This document shows positions 33,691-45,872 of a stretch of DNA of 64,000 bases, in pieces. Numbering within the stretch: position 1 is the first letter of the stretch; the number at the start of each line of letters is the position of its first letter. Both the position numbers and the translations under genes were made by a program. The notes below the pieces were generated by a model. The model saw nothing but the letters and a program-made list of their open reading frames with translations, was not told where the DNA came from and searched no databases. The stretch is from Artemia franciscana (Eukaryota > Arthropoda > Branchiopoda > Anostraca > Artemiidae), in assembly GCF_032884065.1 (NCBI RefSeq), contig NC_088873.1:29869658-29933657 (forward strand), read 5' to 3'.

Positions 33691-33730
33691 GTAGTTAAGC
33701 AGCATCTTAACTAAGATTTTCGTATGATAA

Positions 33731-34530
33731 TTAAATAAAAAAAAAACAAGTTTTTTTAACTGAAAATAAGGAGCAAGATTAAAACTCAAAACGAACAGAA
33801 TTTTTTTTGTATATGAAAGGGGCTGTTCCCTCTTCAACACCCCGCTCTTTAGGCTTAATTTTTTTATTGTTTTAAAAAGTAGAGTTGTGAGAAAGATTCA
33901 AACTTTAGCGCAAAGAGCAGGGCGTTGAGGAGGGGACACCCCCCTTCATATACGGAACAATTTCTGTTTGTTTTAAGTTTTAATGTTGCTCCTTACTTTC
34001 AGTTGAAAAATATGTGTTTTTTATTTAATTTCTGAGCGTCTTTGAATTAATCCAGATTTAGATTAGGATCATCGCACATGAATAATCAAAACGAAATTTG
34101 CCTATTAATTTTACTTTTTTTGGCTAAATGGTTTTCGCAAAATTTTGATCGGACGATTTGGAGAAAAAGGGGGGGTCTAGTTTACCTCTATTTTTTGGTT
34201 AAAAAGAACAGTAGAATTTTTATGTTTATTTAACAACGTTTATTTATGTTTATTTAAGATATACGTAACTTACGTAACGAAATTCTATACTCCTATTTTT
34301 TTACACATATGAGAGGGTTCACCCCCTCGTCAGTGCCTCGCTCGTAACGCCAAAGTTCAAATTTTGTACTAACTCCTTGAGAATGACCCCTGAATTACAA
34401 AGGCCGTTTAATTAGAATAGATACCTCTTTTGAAATAATCAAAAATTGTTTAGCGTAAAGAGCAAGGTATTAAGAAGAGGACGAACCCCCTCATATGCGA
34501 AGTAATTTCTGTTCGTTTTAAGTTTTAACC
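33731..34530 (-). mobile_element. HPE8, truncated by a LINE
   Basis: On the + strand it begins TTAAATAAAAAAAAAACAAG after an A, shows the palindrome (about 33750-34010, arms now imperfect), and runs to GTTTTAAGTTTTAA at about 34530, where the LINE D 3' end begins. The hairpin terminus is missing. Confidence 0.75.
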
Positions 34531-35235
34531 TTAGACCTTACCTTAAACCTTAGATCTTCCTGTAACTCCAGAGGCGCCCAGGGCATCAACGAGAAGCCAC
34601 CAGTCATCCCTCATGTGCGCCGCAGCAAGGACATCTTCCCACACCGGTTGAAGGGAAGCATTTATGTTTCGCAGGTCCGTCTGATAGGTGCGCCGCAGTG
34701 TATTGCGCGGCCTGCCTCTTCTTCTTCTTCCTTCTGGTTGCCTCTGGAACGTCGCTTTCGGGATCCGGGAATCGTCCATACGAGGTACATGCCCCAAATA
34801 TTTCCACCGACGTGTCCTAATGACATCTGCCACTATGGGTTGTCCGGTCATCCGTCTCACCTTCTCATTAGAGATTTTTTGTGACCAATGAATGTTTAGT
34901 ATTCTCCGGAGACATGTATTCTCGAAAGCTAGAATTCGCCTTTCTTGCGTGTTATTCAGATGCCAGGTTTTGGAAGCATATAACAGGACGGGGATGACGT
35001 TGCTATTGAATAGACGAAGCTTGAGTCAGAGGGAGAAATTCTGCGACCTTCTCCATATCGGTTTCAGTCTGTTGAATGTGCCGGAGGCCAGCCCAATGCG
35101 GCATGATGTATCTTTTTCAGTTGATCCCGTATTTAACACTGTGCTCCCAAGACATTTAAATTCTAAAACCTGCTCAATGTCCTGGTAATCGCATCTCACC
35201 AGGGAAAGGAAGTTTCCAGGGAGTGAACTTGTCAG
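34531..35235 (-). mobile_element. Second RTE-like LINE family (D), 3' end
   Basis: The - strand reads, over a few frames: VLEFKCLGSTVLNTGS, LRLFNSNVIPVLLYASKTWH, ENTCLRRILNIHWSQKISNE, then a 105-codon open frame RRMTGQPIVADVIRTRRWKY, LGHVPRMDDSRIPK, GRRRRGRPRNTLRRTYQTDL, WEDVLAAAHMRDDWWLLVDA, ending at a stop. The 3' tail is rich in CTAAGGT-type repeats. It is unrelated in sequence to copies A-C beyond the shared domain plan. Confidence 0.8.
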
Positions 35236-37200
35236 GGGAAATTATATACATTCAGGAATTTTCCAAAATTCTTATACAAAACTCTTTTTATAGGTGTTGC
35301 TTTCTCTTTTTCGTTTCAATTTTACGCGCGGAGTGGTTAAGAATAATTGTCCAGTGTAAATATTCACCGGGATCGAATTGTCTAGAGGATATTTTCATGG
35401 TGAGGGGGTTTCTTGTGAAATTCATATAAAAATGAACTCCTTCGGTGGAGCCAAAACTAGGAATCTTCGGGTTTGAGCCTGATTGGTAAAAGAAATCGAT
35501 TGATAAGCTGCATCTAAAAATTAAATGGTGTATTACAAAATAATCAGCTTTTGATATGCATATTTTTCCTAAGGTGATGATGCTAAATTTCTAGTTTGCA
35601 GTTAGCTTTTTCAAATCAAAAGTTCTTCGTGTTCGTTCAATGTATTGGTATTTCAGTTGTTGTAGCGCATTTTTTTTTGTCAAAAGCTATACATAATATC
35701 TCATTTCTCAGAAATTATTTTATCTTTTCTTGTTTTGGGCATTAAGAAAATGTACCAAAAGTATTGAGTGGTTTTCAATCATTATCTTGATTCTCTTGAA
35801 GTTTTTTTTCCTTCGTATTGCAGTATTTCAAGCTTCAATTCTTTTCTTTTTTTGCATTTTACCACTCTATCCAAAGAAGTAATTAAGCCTGTGTATTTCT
35901 AAATGTGATATTTTGGTCATAATTATGTTTTTTTCACTAAAATTACTTTACTTATAGAAGAAATCTTGCTGTGTTTCCTGTTACTCGTGAAATTTTTTGT
36001 TGTTGTATTACGATGTCAATGCATGAGGAATTAGCTGAGAATTGCGTCCATTAAAACTAGGTGACAAGAAAAAAAAGAGGGTTTTCGGTGAAAGTCTTAA
36101 CGTCTTAAATAACCATAAAAGTTCAAAATATTTAGCTGCCACATAGCTTAAGGTAATTTTAAGATTGTAATCTTGCTTCAAAATAGGCTTTTAAAGAGAT
36201 AAACATAAAGAAAATATAATATTTAGGGACAAATTAAAAAAAAATCTCACTTCTTAGGGCAGTAGGGCACAGGGAAGTGGCTTTATTTGTATAGGGCTAT
36301 AGGTTTCAGAAGGGTATGGAGAGGCGGCAACTCTGTTGAAAGTTGTAAATTCGGAGGGAAAACTAAAACTCTAAGGAATAATAACATATTAGGATCTTCC
36401 TCAATGGATCGGCTGGGAAATGGCCCCTTTGTCTTTTTTATTTAGCTTTCATCTAAAATAGCAGTCCAATAAATTGTCCAACTACTTGATTTCAAAAGTC
36501 TCGGGTTAGAGAATTCCATGAACGAATTCGTTTTCAAGTAAACAGTTTTACTTTCGCTCCACAAGTTTTTCAAAGCAAAGGACTAGCGTCAGAAAAAAAC
36601 CATGAATTTACATTCACTGTAAATACTGCATCCTGATGTAGTACTCTCCATGAAACAAGCTTTCAGACACGCTCACTATAAAGTGAAATTTCAAAAGTGG
36701 ATTATTTCATTAAACATTTTTTGGGACTTGTTCGGGCTTGTTTTGAAAACCCAGGACGTTTTACTGCGTTGAAAACCTGGCAACACTGTAATAATATACT
36801 GGCAACATCCAACGGTTTGGCAAATACTTTAATTCTTCTGCACAAGACAAGTTCGTTTAAAATAAACTACCGACAACATTATATTTACTACGTTATTTTG
36901 TAAGATCATATCTTCACTAAAATTTTCAGTGATGGGTTTCTATCTTTCTTGTTAAGTAGTTGAGTAAGATGAATAGAACTTTTAGGAGTCAGTGTAGGGT
37001 AAATAGTTACATAGCCTAATCACATAGGCAATTTTAGCTAGCCTAGGAAGAAATTGAATGCTTGATTTGATACCTTTTCTATGCTCTTTTGAAATTCAAT
37101 AGTTTAATCAGGGTTTATTGTATTTTTGAGCCTTCATTGGGGCTTAAAGGTAGCTTGTACCTATTCTACAGTTGTTAGACTAGACTATAATACTAATCAA
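35236..37200. other. AT-rich spacer
   Basis: No exon recognised. A tRNA-like patch (GCGGAGTGGTTAAGA at about 35328, GGGATCGAATT at about 35369) hints at another SINE head but is too short to assign. Confidence 0.35.
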
Positions 37201-37207
37201 AAATGGT

Positions 37208-37503
37208 GAAATTCTAGTTGATTGACTTTTGGCTATCTCAGAAAGGGGTTAGGTTAGGAAAATGAACTTTAAGGGATGGATCTAAAGGCTAAAGTATGTC
37301 CTGAGAAGGTATTTTGAAGTACCCACCTCCACTCCTTCCCCCTCTAGAGGGCCCTGAAGTTTGCCTACATGACAGGTGTATACCTATTGAAATTTTGACA
37401 AAACATTTTACCTTAATTCTCAGTTACCAGTTGCCTTTTCTCTGCCTTTTGTTCTAAAAAGCCAATTCCTATTATTTGAAGAGAATTCTGAGCCATATCA
37501 ATG
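37208..37503 (+). repeat. Repeat T, copy 1
   Basis: It contains GGCTATCTCAGAAAGGGGTT, AGGTTAGGAAAATGAA, GGCTAAAGTATG, GTACCCACCTCCACTCCTTC and CCTCTAGAGGGCCCTGAAG, to GAGCCATATCAATGG. It matches copy 2 over its full length. Confidence 0.85.
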
Positions 37504-37651
37504 GAAAGTCTTAAACAAATTTGTGATGTTTCAGTACTCTGTTAGCTAAAAAGGGTATAGATATATAAAGAAAAAGGGAATATATCACTGCTGCACATGC
37601 AAGACTGTTAGGCCTATCTTTTTGTTGATCAAGGTAGGGAATTAAAGTTTC

Positions 37652-37937
37652 TGGTAAAATTCTAGTCAATTGACTTCTTGCTATCTCAGAAAGGGTTTAG
37701 GTTAGGAAAATGAAACTTTCAGGGATAAATCTACAGGCTAAAGTATGACCTGGGAAGGTGTTTTAAAGTACCCACCTCCACTCCTTCTCCCTCTAGAGGG
37801 CCCTGAAATTTGCCTATTGAAATTTTGACAAAACAACATTTTACCTTAATTTTCAGTTACCAGTTGCTTTTTCTCTGCCTTTAGTTCTGAAAATGCAATT
37901 CCTGTTATCTGAGTAGAATTTTGAGCCATATCAATGT
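37652..37937 (+). repeat. Repeat T, copy 2
   Basis: Same order and ends as copy 1, about 445 bp downstream, with a ~20-bp deletion after TTTGCCTA. It has no coding frame. Confidence 0.85.
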
Positions 37938-38097
37938 TTTTTTTTCAAAATTTAGGAAATGTATATGCATATCTTTAAAACCTTATAAAATGAAATTGAG
38001 CAAAGTTATGATGCTGAAAACAATTTTGTTGTGCTTCAATTAAGCAGAAGATCTATTTTGCAACCATTTCACTTTTATAACACACATATTTTTAAAG

Positions 38098-38276
38098 GTC
38101 ATCAAAGGTCAAGGCCCTCTAGAGGGAGAAGGAGCGGAGGTAGTTGCTTCAAAATACCTTCCCAGGACATACTTTAGTCTGTAGATTTATCCCTGAAAGT
38201 TTCATTTTCCTAACCTAAACCCTTTCTGAGATAGCAAGAAGTCAATTAACTAGAATTTTACCAAGTTTCCTGTTCA
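38098..38276 (-). repeat. Repeat T, copy 3 (inverted, partial)
   Basis: The reverse complement of the first ~175 bp of copies 1-2: GGCCCTCTAGAGGGAGAAGG ... CTAACCTAAACCCTTTCTGA. With copies 1-2 it forms a potential long-range hairpin. Confidence 0.85.
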
Positions 38277-38934
38277 GAATTTTCAATAATGGTTATTCCA
38301 TTAGTATGTGTTTTATTTTGCTGTGATGCCTATTTTTAGAGGTTTCAGACTCTTCATAAAAATCCCTACCAGTTTGTTTACAAAATAAAATTTTACTATA
38401 AAAAGTAATGGCAATAATAATAACCATTCATAAATCAGCTTCAAATAAGAATTTTTTCTGACTAGATAGTTCTTTGAGAAACATACTTTTCAAGTTTGGG
38501 CTGCTATGGGCTGTTTTGAGCCTCTTAAGGGCTCAAAATAGAATATGGCTGTAAGCTGCTACTGAATTTAGAATAAGCATAAAAAAGGTAATCAAATGAT
38601 ATATTCACTTTCTTCCTAGATGAATTGTTTGAATATATAATATTGCTGAACAGGTAATTGAGGCTAAATTGTGCCATTAAAGACCTAAAGTCTGTTTAGG
38701 GTAAGATACATAGTAGTCAGACAGCTAATTATATGCTTAAAAGTCAAATCTATGTTTTCTTTCACATAATGTGGATTGTTTTATCACTTGATTTTTCAAA
38801 GCTTCCTTTTTAAGCTGGCAATTATTTTCCTTAATTTGCACTACAGAGCAAAATTAATGTCCATGCTGGATCTGTTTTGTTCTGCATCAATGATGATAAT
38901 TTGGAATTTCACTGTGTTATGGGCCCAGTGACAC

Positions 38935-40960
38935 TTAATAGGAGAGGTTTGCCAGAGAGATGCAATTTAAGCCCACTTGGTAACAGTGACCACAAGGTAG
39001 GCATGGTTCTAAGAAACCATTGTCCAGTGGTGTATTCTTGACACAGCTACACAACAGCAACTTTAGATAGAGTGTGCAAGAGGTTTGGGTATGACAAGCA
39101 GCATCAGCATCCAAGCAAGACACTTGTGGTGATGTTGCATTGGTTAGCAGCTGAAAGCAATAGATGGTGTCACTTATATTTTTGTGGCTTGTTGTTCTAT
39201 TCTTTGTCATGTCTTGACTTGAAGGAGGCTTTAGTGGGTGCAGTCATGATTTTGTCTTGAATGTTGTTCTAATTGTTGGAAATATACTGGTGGGGAGGAT
39301 TTTTATTGCTGAAATGGAGGACACTGCATTTATTGATGTTAAACTTGAGTAGCCATTCATTGATCAACTTCTGGCTCTCTAGAGCTCTGATTGCAGGCTT
39401 TGTTGATGGCTGGTCCAAAAAGCTTGGAGTCAACAGTGTAAAGCATGATGTTATTTGTGGCTTCCTTTGTCATATCATTTATGTAAATGAGGAAAGAGGT
39501 GAGGCCTAGGATAATACCCTGAGAAACTCCAGTGACAACATCACATTGTCTGGAGAATACTTTATCACCATTAATGGTGAAAAATTGGACCTTCTGCTTC
39601 TGGTCTGTTAGAAAATTTATCACCTATTCTTCTACACCAGTGCGGATGCCAACTGCTGATAATTTGACCCTAAGGTGTCTACAGAACACCTTGTCAAACA
39701 CTTTGGCAAAGTCAAGCAAATTAAGGTCAATGGGTACTCCCCTCTCCAGAAGGTCAGTGATGATATGTTTCTGCTAGTTTCTGCTACAGCCAAGGTTAAG
39801 CTAATTGGCCAGTAATTCTCTGCATTTGTCATGTGAGAGCTTTTCCAATCCAAAGGTACAGTCTTTGAGCTGAGGAAACTCTCAAATATTTGACATAATT
39901 GAGTTGAGATTTCATTAGCCAGTTCTTTTTGGAGCCTTGGGTAGATATTATTCAGCTGTGTTAAGTTCTTATCATATAGCACTTCAAGTTGCTTTGTGAC
40001 AGACCCTGGAGAAATCACAATAAGTGGCATAGGATTTGATACACTGTATGCTGGACTGTTGGGGAGAGTACTACCAGGTTCATTGGTAAACACTGATGCA
40101 AATTACTTGTTGAGTAACACAGCTATTTCTTACAGGTCAGTAACTTCCATTCCATCAGATTTTTTCTGCTCTTTGTTGAATATCTACTATGATCTTTGCT
40201 AGATATGTAGTTCCAGAACCTTTTAGGGTTTCTCTTGCTATCATCCATAAGCGTGGGCTTAAAGTGTGAACATAGTTGTTTAGTGAGATTCTATAGTTCA
40301 TTTTAAGCATTTGCAAAGTTCTCATTGTGATCATCTTTCCCCTTTTTGTAGTACTTGTTCTAGTATTGGCTTTTTTGGTTTCTTTCTCTATGTAGCTTAG
40401 GGGTTACATGTGGGAGTGTCTTGGGCTTTGGCATGAGTTTGGTAGATATGTGATTTTTCTGGAGTGTTATAAGCTCCTCTTGACAACGATCCATTGTTGA
40501 TATACCTCTCTTTGAAGCAAAGACCCCCAGTCCACATCACTCATCTCTCCTGTGATTGGTACATAGTCAGTTTAATTCCTCTGGATATGATTGTTTATGA
40601 TCTTATGGAAGGCTTTGACATTGACAAGGTGATCACTTTTACCTAGGGGGGAGGGGGTTGGTAAGCTATGTTTTGTAGTTGTTTTTCATTTCTAAGGAAT
40701 GCCAAATCAAGGAGGGTGGGTCTCTGAAAAAGTTGATGCCTGTTTGGCTTTTCAACTATCTGAGTCAGGACCAGAACATGAAGGCATTCAAAGAAAGGGT
40801 TAGGGGAGCTTCTGTCTATTTGGAATGGGTCAATTGGGAAGCCTTCTCTCCAATGAAGGGTGGGGAAGTTGCAGTTGCCAGATACCAGTAAATTCCCTTT
40901 CAAGCTTGCAGTTGCATTAAAAAACATACTTGTTATCACTCTTTCCATTTCCATGGGCAG
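38935..40960 (-). mobile_element. CR1/L2-like LINE (H), RT region, decayed
   Basis: The - strand reads: GNCNFPTLHWREGFP (endonuclease GDFN.P.I.W with D to N), RPTLLDLAF (LDLV.T), a linker with ELANEISTQLCQIFESFLSS, DWKSSH and ENYWPISLT (Y.PISL), then INFLTDQKQKVQFF, CDVVTGVSQGIILGLTSFLI (GVPQGSVLGP.LF), YINDM and YTVDSKLF (the YADDTKLF box with both Asp positions shifted or mutated). It is broken by stops and catalytically dead. Confidence 0.75.
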
Positions 40961-40981
40961 AGGGACTCATATATAGGCAGC

Positions 40982-41353
40982 CTACTGTACTACTGTTTTG
41001 TCATGATCAGTGAGAGCAAGACATATAGCTTCTACATAATCTGAGTTGCAAGATATAATAACTTGTTGGGCACTGTAGGATGCTTTGACAAGTGCCATTG
41101 TGGCATGTCTATATCTTGGTGATAGTAAATTTGAGAAAAAAAAATATCCAGGGAACTTAATATGGGATTCAGTCAACTTATTACTACTAGACTTAGGGCA
41201 AACATCAGTCAGAAGAACCAGATCAAAATTTTTTGAGTAATTAACAGTTTTTAGCTCATTCAGTTTGTTAGCTAGCTGGTCAGTGTCAGTAATGAGAGCA
41301 GAAAAAGCTGGACCTACTTGTTGTGATGAATTTGCAGTAAAAAAAACTTTCAA
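40982..41353 (-). mobile_element. LINE H, endonuclease N-terminal part
   Basis: A 123-codon open frame reading LKTVNYSKNFDLVLLTDV, SSNKLTESHIKFPGYFFF and ATMALVKASYSAQQVI matches the start of an AP-like endonuclease (..DI+.+TE.......L....I.GY......R...GG.....). The catalytic Glu (TE) is Asp here. Confidence 0.6.
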
Positions 41354-41419
41354 AGTTTGATGAACTGGAACTAGAAACAGTTGATTGTGTTTCAGTAGAT
41401 ATTTACACTAACATTTACA

Positions 41420-42351
41420 CTATTTACACTGTCTAATTTTTGGGAGTTCTACATTTGCATCATGGCTGGCCCAGTAAGCAGACCATTTTGTCATGATTTT
41501 GAAGTCACATATGTCAAAATTTTGTTTGCCTGCAGTGGTGTGTTCTTTCAGTTGTTTGACAAGCTGCTTGTACTTTTCCTCGTTATTCTTTGAGTGGTCA
41601 TGACAGAGATGGAAATCTTCCTTTCCAGTAAATGATCCTTTTAGAATTTGCTTCTTGATTTGGAAGGAGGACACAATGAACAACAGTGATGGAGGAGGGG
41701 TAGGTGCCATGGTTCTGTCACTCTGGCCATTTAAATGTCAAGCATTACTCAATTGACCACTTGTGATTCCATACTTGCTCAATGAGAAGTTTTGGACAGT
41801 ACTTGCATCATCTTTTGTGCTGGACATTGGAATTTGATAGATGACTATGTTGTTCTTATGTATGTTGTGGTCTATTTTTTGGTGCAGATTAGTTTATGTA
41901 CTTCTGTCTCAAGGGTCTACTGGAGATTCACACTCAGAGCCAGGAACTATGCCTGAACAATCTGTTTAGTTGTGGCAGAGCTACATTTGGATGAGAAAGC
42001 TGTCTCAACACTGTTCACCTTGTCACTGATAGTATTAAGTTCTGCTCTAAGTGTGGTCTCAGATTGCACAATTGTGTTTGAAAAACTTGTCTGGAGGTTT
42101 GATATAGCTTGTGAGATCACCTGTGTAATGCATTTGATAGTAGCTCGAGAATACATAGGAGTTGTGACTAAAGAAGCAGCCACCTTGCACTGTGAACATG
42201 TCTTTTGGAAACCACTTATATTTTTCATTTTATTTAGCAGAGCATACTCATTGTCAGATATGTTCAGGCAAACACAACAAATCCATTTGTCACAATTCAG
42301 TGTACTTGAGTCTTCATCAAGGTCTAGGCTACAGAGCACGCACTTGTCCAC
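41420..42351 (-). mobile_element. LINE H ORF1 remnant with PHD-like zinc finger
   Basis: Starts MDKCVLCSLDLDEDSSTLNC, then DKWICCVCLNISD and FQKTCSQC. This gives a CxxC...C..W.CxxC...CxxC pattern like the PHD-like finger of CR1/L2-type ORF1 proteins. It is followed by a coiled-coil-like stretch (ISQAISNLQTSFSNTIVQSE). The ORF is 134 codons. A further 96-codon frame lies downstream (41710-41420). It sits directly upstream of the endonuclease on the same strand. Confidence 0.65.
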
Positions 42352-42399
42352 ATTCTTTTTCAGCCTTTATCTTGGGCGCTTTGCACTTCATAGTGGCAT

Positions 42400-43110
42400 C
42401 ATCTCTGGCTAAGCTCTATTCTGTAGCTATTAGGGATTTTTGATTTTTCTAAAAAATGGTGCCCCACCACAAATTCATAGAACAGCTGGGACATGGGTAA
42501 CTAATCAGAACTGATGAGAAATATACCCAGGGAATGGTTAGAGAGTTTTTTTTCCAGTCAATTTCTTTTGATAGATTATACTTTTCTGAACAGTTTGGTG
42601 TATAGGAGTTATAATTTACGCACTGGGTCTGTTTTTATTTAACTTTGACAATTGGGATTTATTTAATTGTAAATGAATTCATCCTATGAAATTAGTAAAA
42701 TGTTTTAACCATATACATTTCTAACAATTTTTAATTTATTGATAGACAACAGGCGATTCTAATCTTTGATACATTTAAAGCTTTAGTCTAATCTTGAAAC
42801 ATGCTGTCTTATCTTGGATGCAGAGCCTCAATGGAAGAACACCATATCCAATCACTGACAGAGTCAGTCTAAGACAGGTGTTGTTAAATAGAATAATCAT
42901 ATTATGAATTAGCTAGCCTATAGTGCTAACTTTCATCTAAATTTAAATGTTGAAAGACCTGAATTTTTCCTAGATTATAGTCACCTAATCCCAGCTAATC
43001 TAGTCTTAATCATCAGCTAATCTTAACTGTGTAAGCCTATATACATAGTTCAATTTTAGGAGCAAATTATTTATGTATAGGAAAGATACTTTTCATTCAG
43101 GATATCTATC
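42400..43110. other. Spacer, nothing assigned
   Basis: AT-rich, with no exon or repeat recognised. It probably includes the 5' flank of LINE H. Confidence 0.35.
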
Positions 43111-43119
43111 TGAGATTAG

Positions 43120-43375
43120 GCTTTGGACAAGTGCTCAGGGTCTTACCCTACTTCTACTTATGGCAGGAATCCGCAAGGGTCAGTGGCGTGACTCTGTAAG
43201 CCTAGCCAGAGTCGACCCTGCTCTAAATGGGTACCTGGAGAAATCTGGGGAAGGTAAATAGGAAGGGTGTGCGAAAGCACAGGATGGCTGGCCCCCATCC
43301 CCCCATTGCACTTCCTGGCTGAAGGGCCAAAAACGGAGATCAGCACTGCCGGTACAGACTGTAAAGTCTAATGCC
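43120..43375 (+). mobile_element. tRNA-derived SINE, copy 3 (variant)
   Basis: Body motifs CCTAGCCAGAGTCGACCCTG, CTAAATGGGTACCTGGAGAA, CCATTGCACTTCCTGGC and GGAGATCAGCAC correspond to the SINE at 22.05 kb. The head is replaced or diverged, and an extra GC-rich insert (GGTGTGCGAAAGCACAGGAT) is present. Confidence 0.7.
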
Positions 43376-43382
43376 ATATCCT

Positions 43383-43970
43383 TTACCTTTTTATAGAAGG
43401 ATTTAGTAAGGTAGGTACTCTGGTGGCTTCTGTAAAACATGACCCAGTCATTTCTGTTGGTATACTTTGAGGAGGGCAACATTTTCCCTGATGCTGCACA
43501 TTTTTTGTATATCTTATGTTTGATAGATGGTCATTGAGATGTATCCTGAAGATATTTTGCAGAAAAGTATGCTTGAACATCTTTAGTGTACTTTTATTCA
43601 GCTTCTTCTGAACCAAAGCCTGGTAGATTTGGATTTTACTCTTGACACTAATTTTGCACTAGTTCCACAACAATTTTCTGAGGGAAGCAAAGACCATCTG
43701 TGCTTTATACAATTGCTGTTGGGCATTGCCATCTGAAGATTCATCAATACAAAACTGGGAGCCATGGTATTTGAAGCTGTTGACCTGATTTTGTTATTTG
43801 CTTTGCACTTAACAAAAAATGATCAGTGTGGTTTATTGTCATAAATTTTGTCTTCCCTGTTCTGAATTTCAAGCCATCTGCCCAAGTCATCACATTGTTC
43901 AGCATAGTTAAAAATTTTCTCTTAGTCTGGGAGGATTCCAACATTGCCTGCATAACCAGGCTATTCAATT
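43383..43970 (-). mobile_element. LINE reverse transcriptase fragment (I)
   Basis: The - strand reads LNNVMTWADGLKFRTGKTKF (palm C-terminus: ..W...NGL.FN..KT), then YHGSQFCIDESSDGN, a region A.MVFASLRKLLWN, VKSKIQIYQALVQKKLNK and FKHTFLQNIFRIHLNDHLSN (thumb-like region). Frames are interrupted. It is a different family from H judging by the thumb sequence. Confidence 0.6.
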
Positions 43971-44019
43971 AAAATGTTCCCTCTTGTCTGAATTCCTCTA
44001 CAAGAAGAAAGGGCATTCT

Positions 44020-45150
44020 AAAGCACCCAATCAACATAGTAGCTGAAAAGAGCCAGCTTGTACTCTAAGCTGTTCCTGAGATATTGCTGATATGCCTTTT
44101 TGACAACCTGCTTGCACATTATGTGTTTTGACCTAGTTCAACACTGTATTCACCATTCCCTGGAAGTTTTAATTTAATGCTCTTAAAATAATCAATAGTA
44201 GTAGTCTTATTAGCAATAGTAGTGGGGTTATTGGTAATGACAGCACCAGTAGTAGTAACAGTAGAAGTCTTCACATAGTGACTATTTGGTTGGCTCAACA
44301 TCCCTTCAAAACACCCTAATAGTTTCAACTCATATAGTCTAAGTCATTCCTGAGTTATTGGATAACCAGCATGCAGATACTTTGTCAAGATTTTATTAAA
44401 TGTCCCCCTCAATGGTCGCTGAAAGTTTCACCTTACGAAGCAGTAGTACAAGTTATAGTAGCAATAGTAAGCACAGAACATCCTTTTATTATTTCAACAT
44501 CCCATTAACATGTTTAGAAATTTCAGCTTAAAACTCATTGTCTTTTGGCTGGTTCAACTTACCTCTCAATCTGATTTAAATGTGTCAATTTGTTACTCTA
44601 AGCTGTCCCTGAGATATTTTTGAAATATAATTTTCACAACCTGCATACATATGATGTGTTTAGGTTTAGTTCAACATTTCCAGAAAATTTCAATTTAATA
44701 TCTTTACCCTAGAAGGGTAAAAGTAGCTGACTAGCCCTAGAAGGATTTGTAGTATATCATAGATATAGTTCCTTTTGTTAGTTCAACATCCCATTCAACA
44801 CACCCTGAAATTTTCTAATTAAAAGTCTAGCCTTTTGGTTAATTCAACTTGCCTCTCAACATGCCATGAAAGTGTCAACTTAATATTCTGAACTGTTCCT
44901 TAGTTGGTGACCCCTTTGTGCAAGATGCATACACTTGGTATGTTTAGATTTAGTTTAAACTCCCTTTAAACGTTCTCTGAAAGCATTACCTTAATACCAT
45001 TCACCTTAGTAGCAGCCATAATAGCAGTACTCACCCCCCTCAGCATATCCTGAAAGTCTCAAATTTAGTATTCTAAGCTATTCCTGAGATACTAATGATA
45101 TGCTCTTTTGAAAATCTAAATGCTCATAGTGTGCATTGATTTAGTAGAGC
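44020..45150 (+). repeat. Satellite-like repeat block 1 with TAG/GTA microsatellites
   Basis: Diverged units contain CAACAT(C/G)CC, TGAAAG(T)TTCA(A)CTTAAT, TCTAAGCTGTTCCTGAGATA, TGATATGCCTTTTTGACAA, CCTGC.T.CACAT..TGTG and TTT.G..TTAGTTCAACAT. Landmarks recur at about 44075, 44350, 44610, 44890 and 45080 (spacing ~190-280 bp), with short AGTAGTAGTA stretches between them. The same unit forms block 2 at 51480-51960. Confidence 0.7.
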
Positions 45151-45289
45151 ATTTGACAAATTTAGGAGGAGGTTAAATTTTTTTTTCAAGTAAAAACTTA
45201 GTTTTACCTCTATGCAATGAGTAAAAAAAGAGTTACATTTTGTAGAAAATAAGATTTTGAGATAGAGATTTTCTTAAAAATAGTTCAAA

Positions 45290-45710
45290 GGTCAGATTAC
45301 ACAAATTCAGGGTTGACACAGTCCCCAGAACCCTCGGACATGTATTGTAAGGTTATACCCCAGGTGCATGTGAGGTTTTTATGGAAAGGTTGTTGTGTAA
45401 CCTTCAAAGGGGGCTCATTTGTTTAGAAATATGTTGTTCTAGTGCCCTCTTTGAGAGTAAAAAGTGATCAGAGGGTAACTTCCCCCCCAAGACATTTTCT
45501 TCCCAGATGCATATGATCAAATTTTGAGATCAGAACATAAGACTCTGGGTCAACATAACCCACCAGAGCCCAGGAACAAGTGCTTGCATATAAGATTTTT
45601 ATGGAAGGGGTGGCTATATAAACTTCAGAGAGGATTCATGTGATTGGAAATTGAAATTTCTAGTCCCCTATTTAAGAGTCAAAAGTGATTAGATGACATC
45701 TGGACCCATC
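45290..45710 (+). repeat. Diverged ~235-bp tandem pair
   Basis: GGTTGACACAGTCCCCAGAA.. (45312) and GGGTCAACATAACCCACCAG.. (45547) start two related units, each continuing with GTTTTTATGGAAAGG, AACTTCAGAG-like, ATTTCTAGT..CCT.TTT.AGAG and AAAAGTGAT.AGA. Part of the motif (AGAGTAAAAAGAGATCGGAG) recurs at 63680, so it is a dispersed family distantly like HPE. Confidence 0.65.
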
Positions 45711-45872
45711 TGGAGTTTGTAGCGTTTTTGTGGGAGTAAGGGTATGTAAAAATGCAGCATTTAATGTAAAACCAGGTCAACCCTTCTACTTTTGTGTTTT
45801 TAAGGGAATGCAAATACTTTGAATTACATCAATTCTTTAATAATATTTTGGTGGCTAATAAATTACTGAGAG

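Noticed and set aside
35320-35385. Possible tRNA gene (A-box-like GTGGTTAAGA, B-box-like GGGATCGAATT)
   Set aside because: No acceptor stem or anticodon arm could be folded by eye. At most a SINE head remnant.
39273-42443. Several + strand frames of 78-146 codons over 39.3-42.4 kb
   Set aside because: They are antisense shadows of the decayed - strand LINE H.
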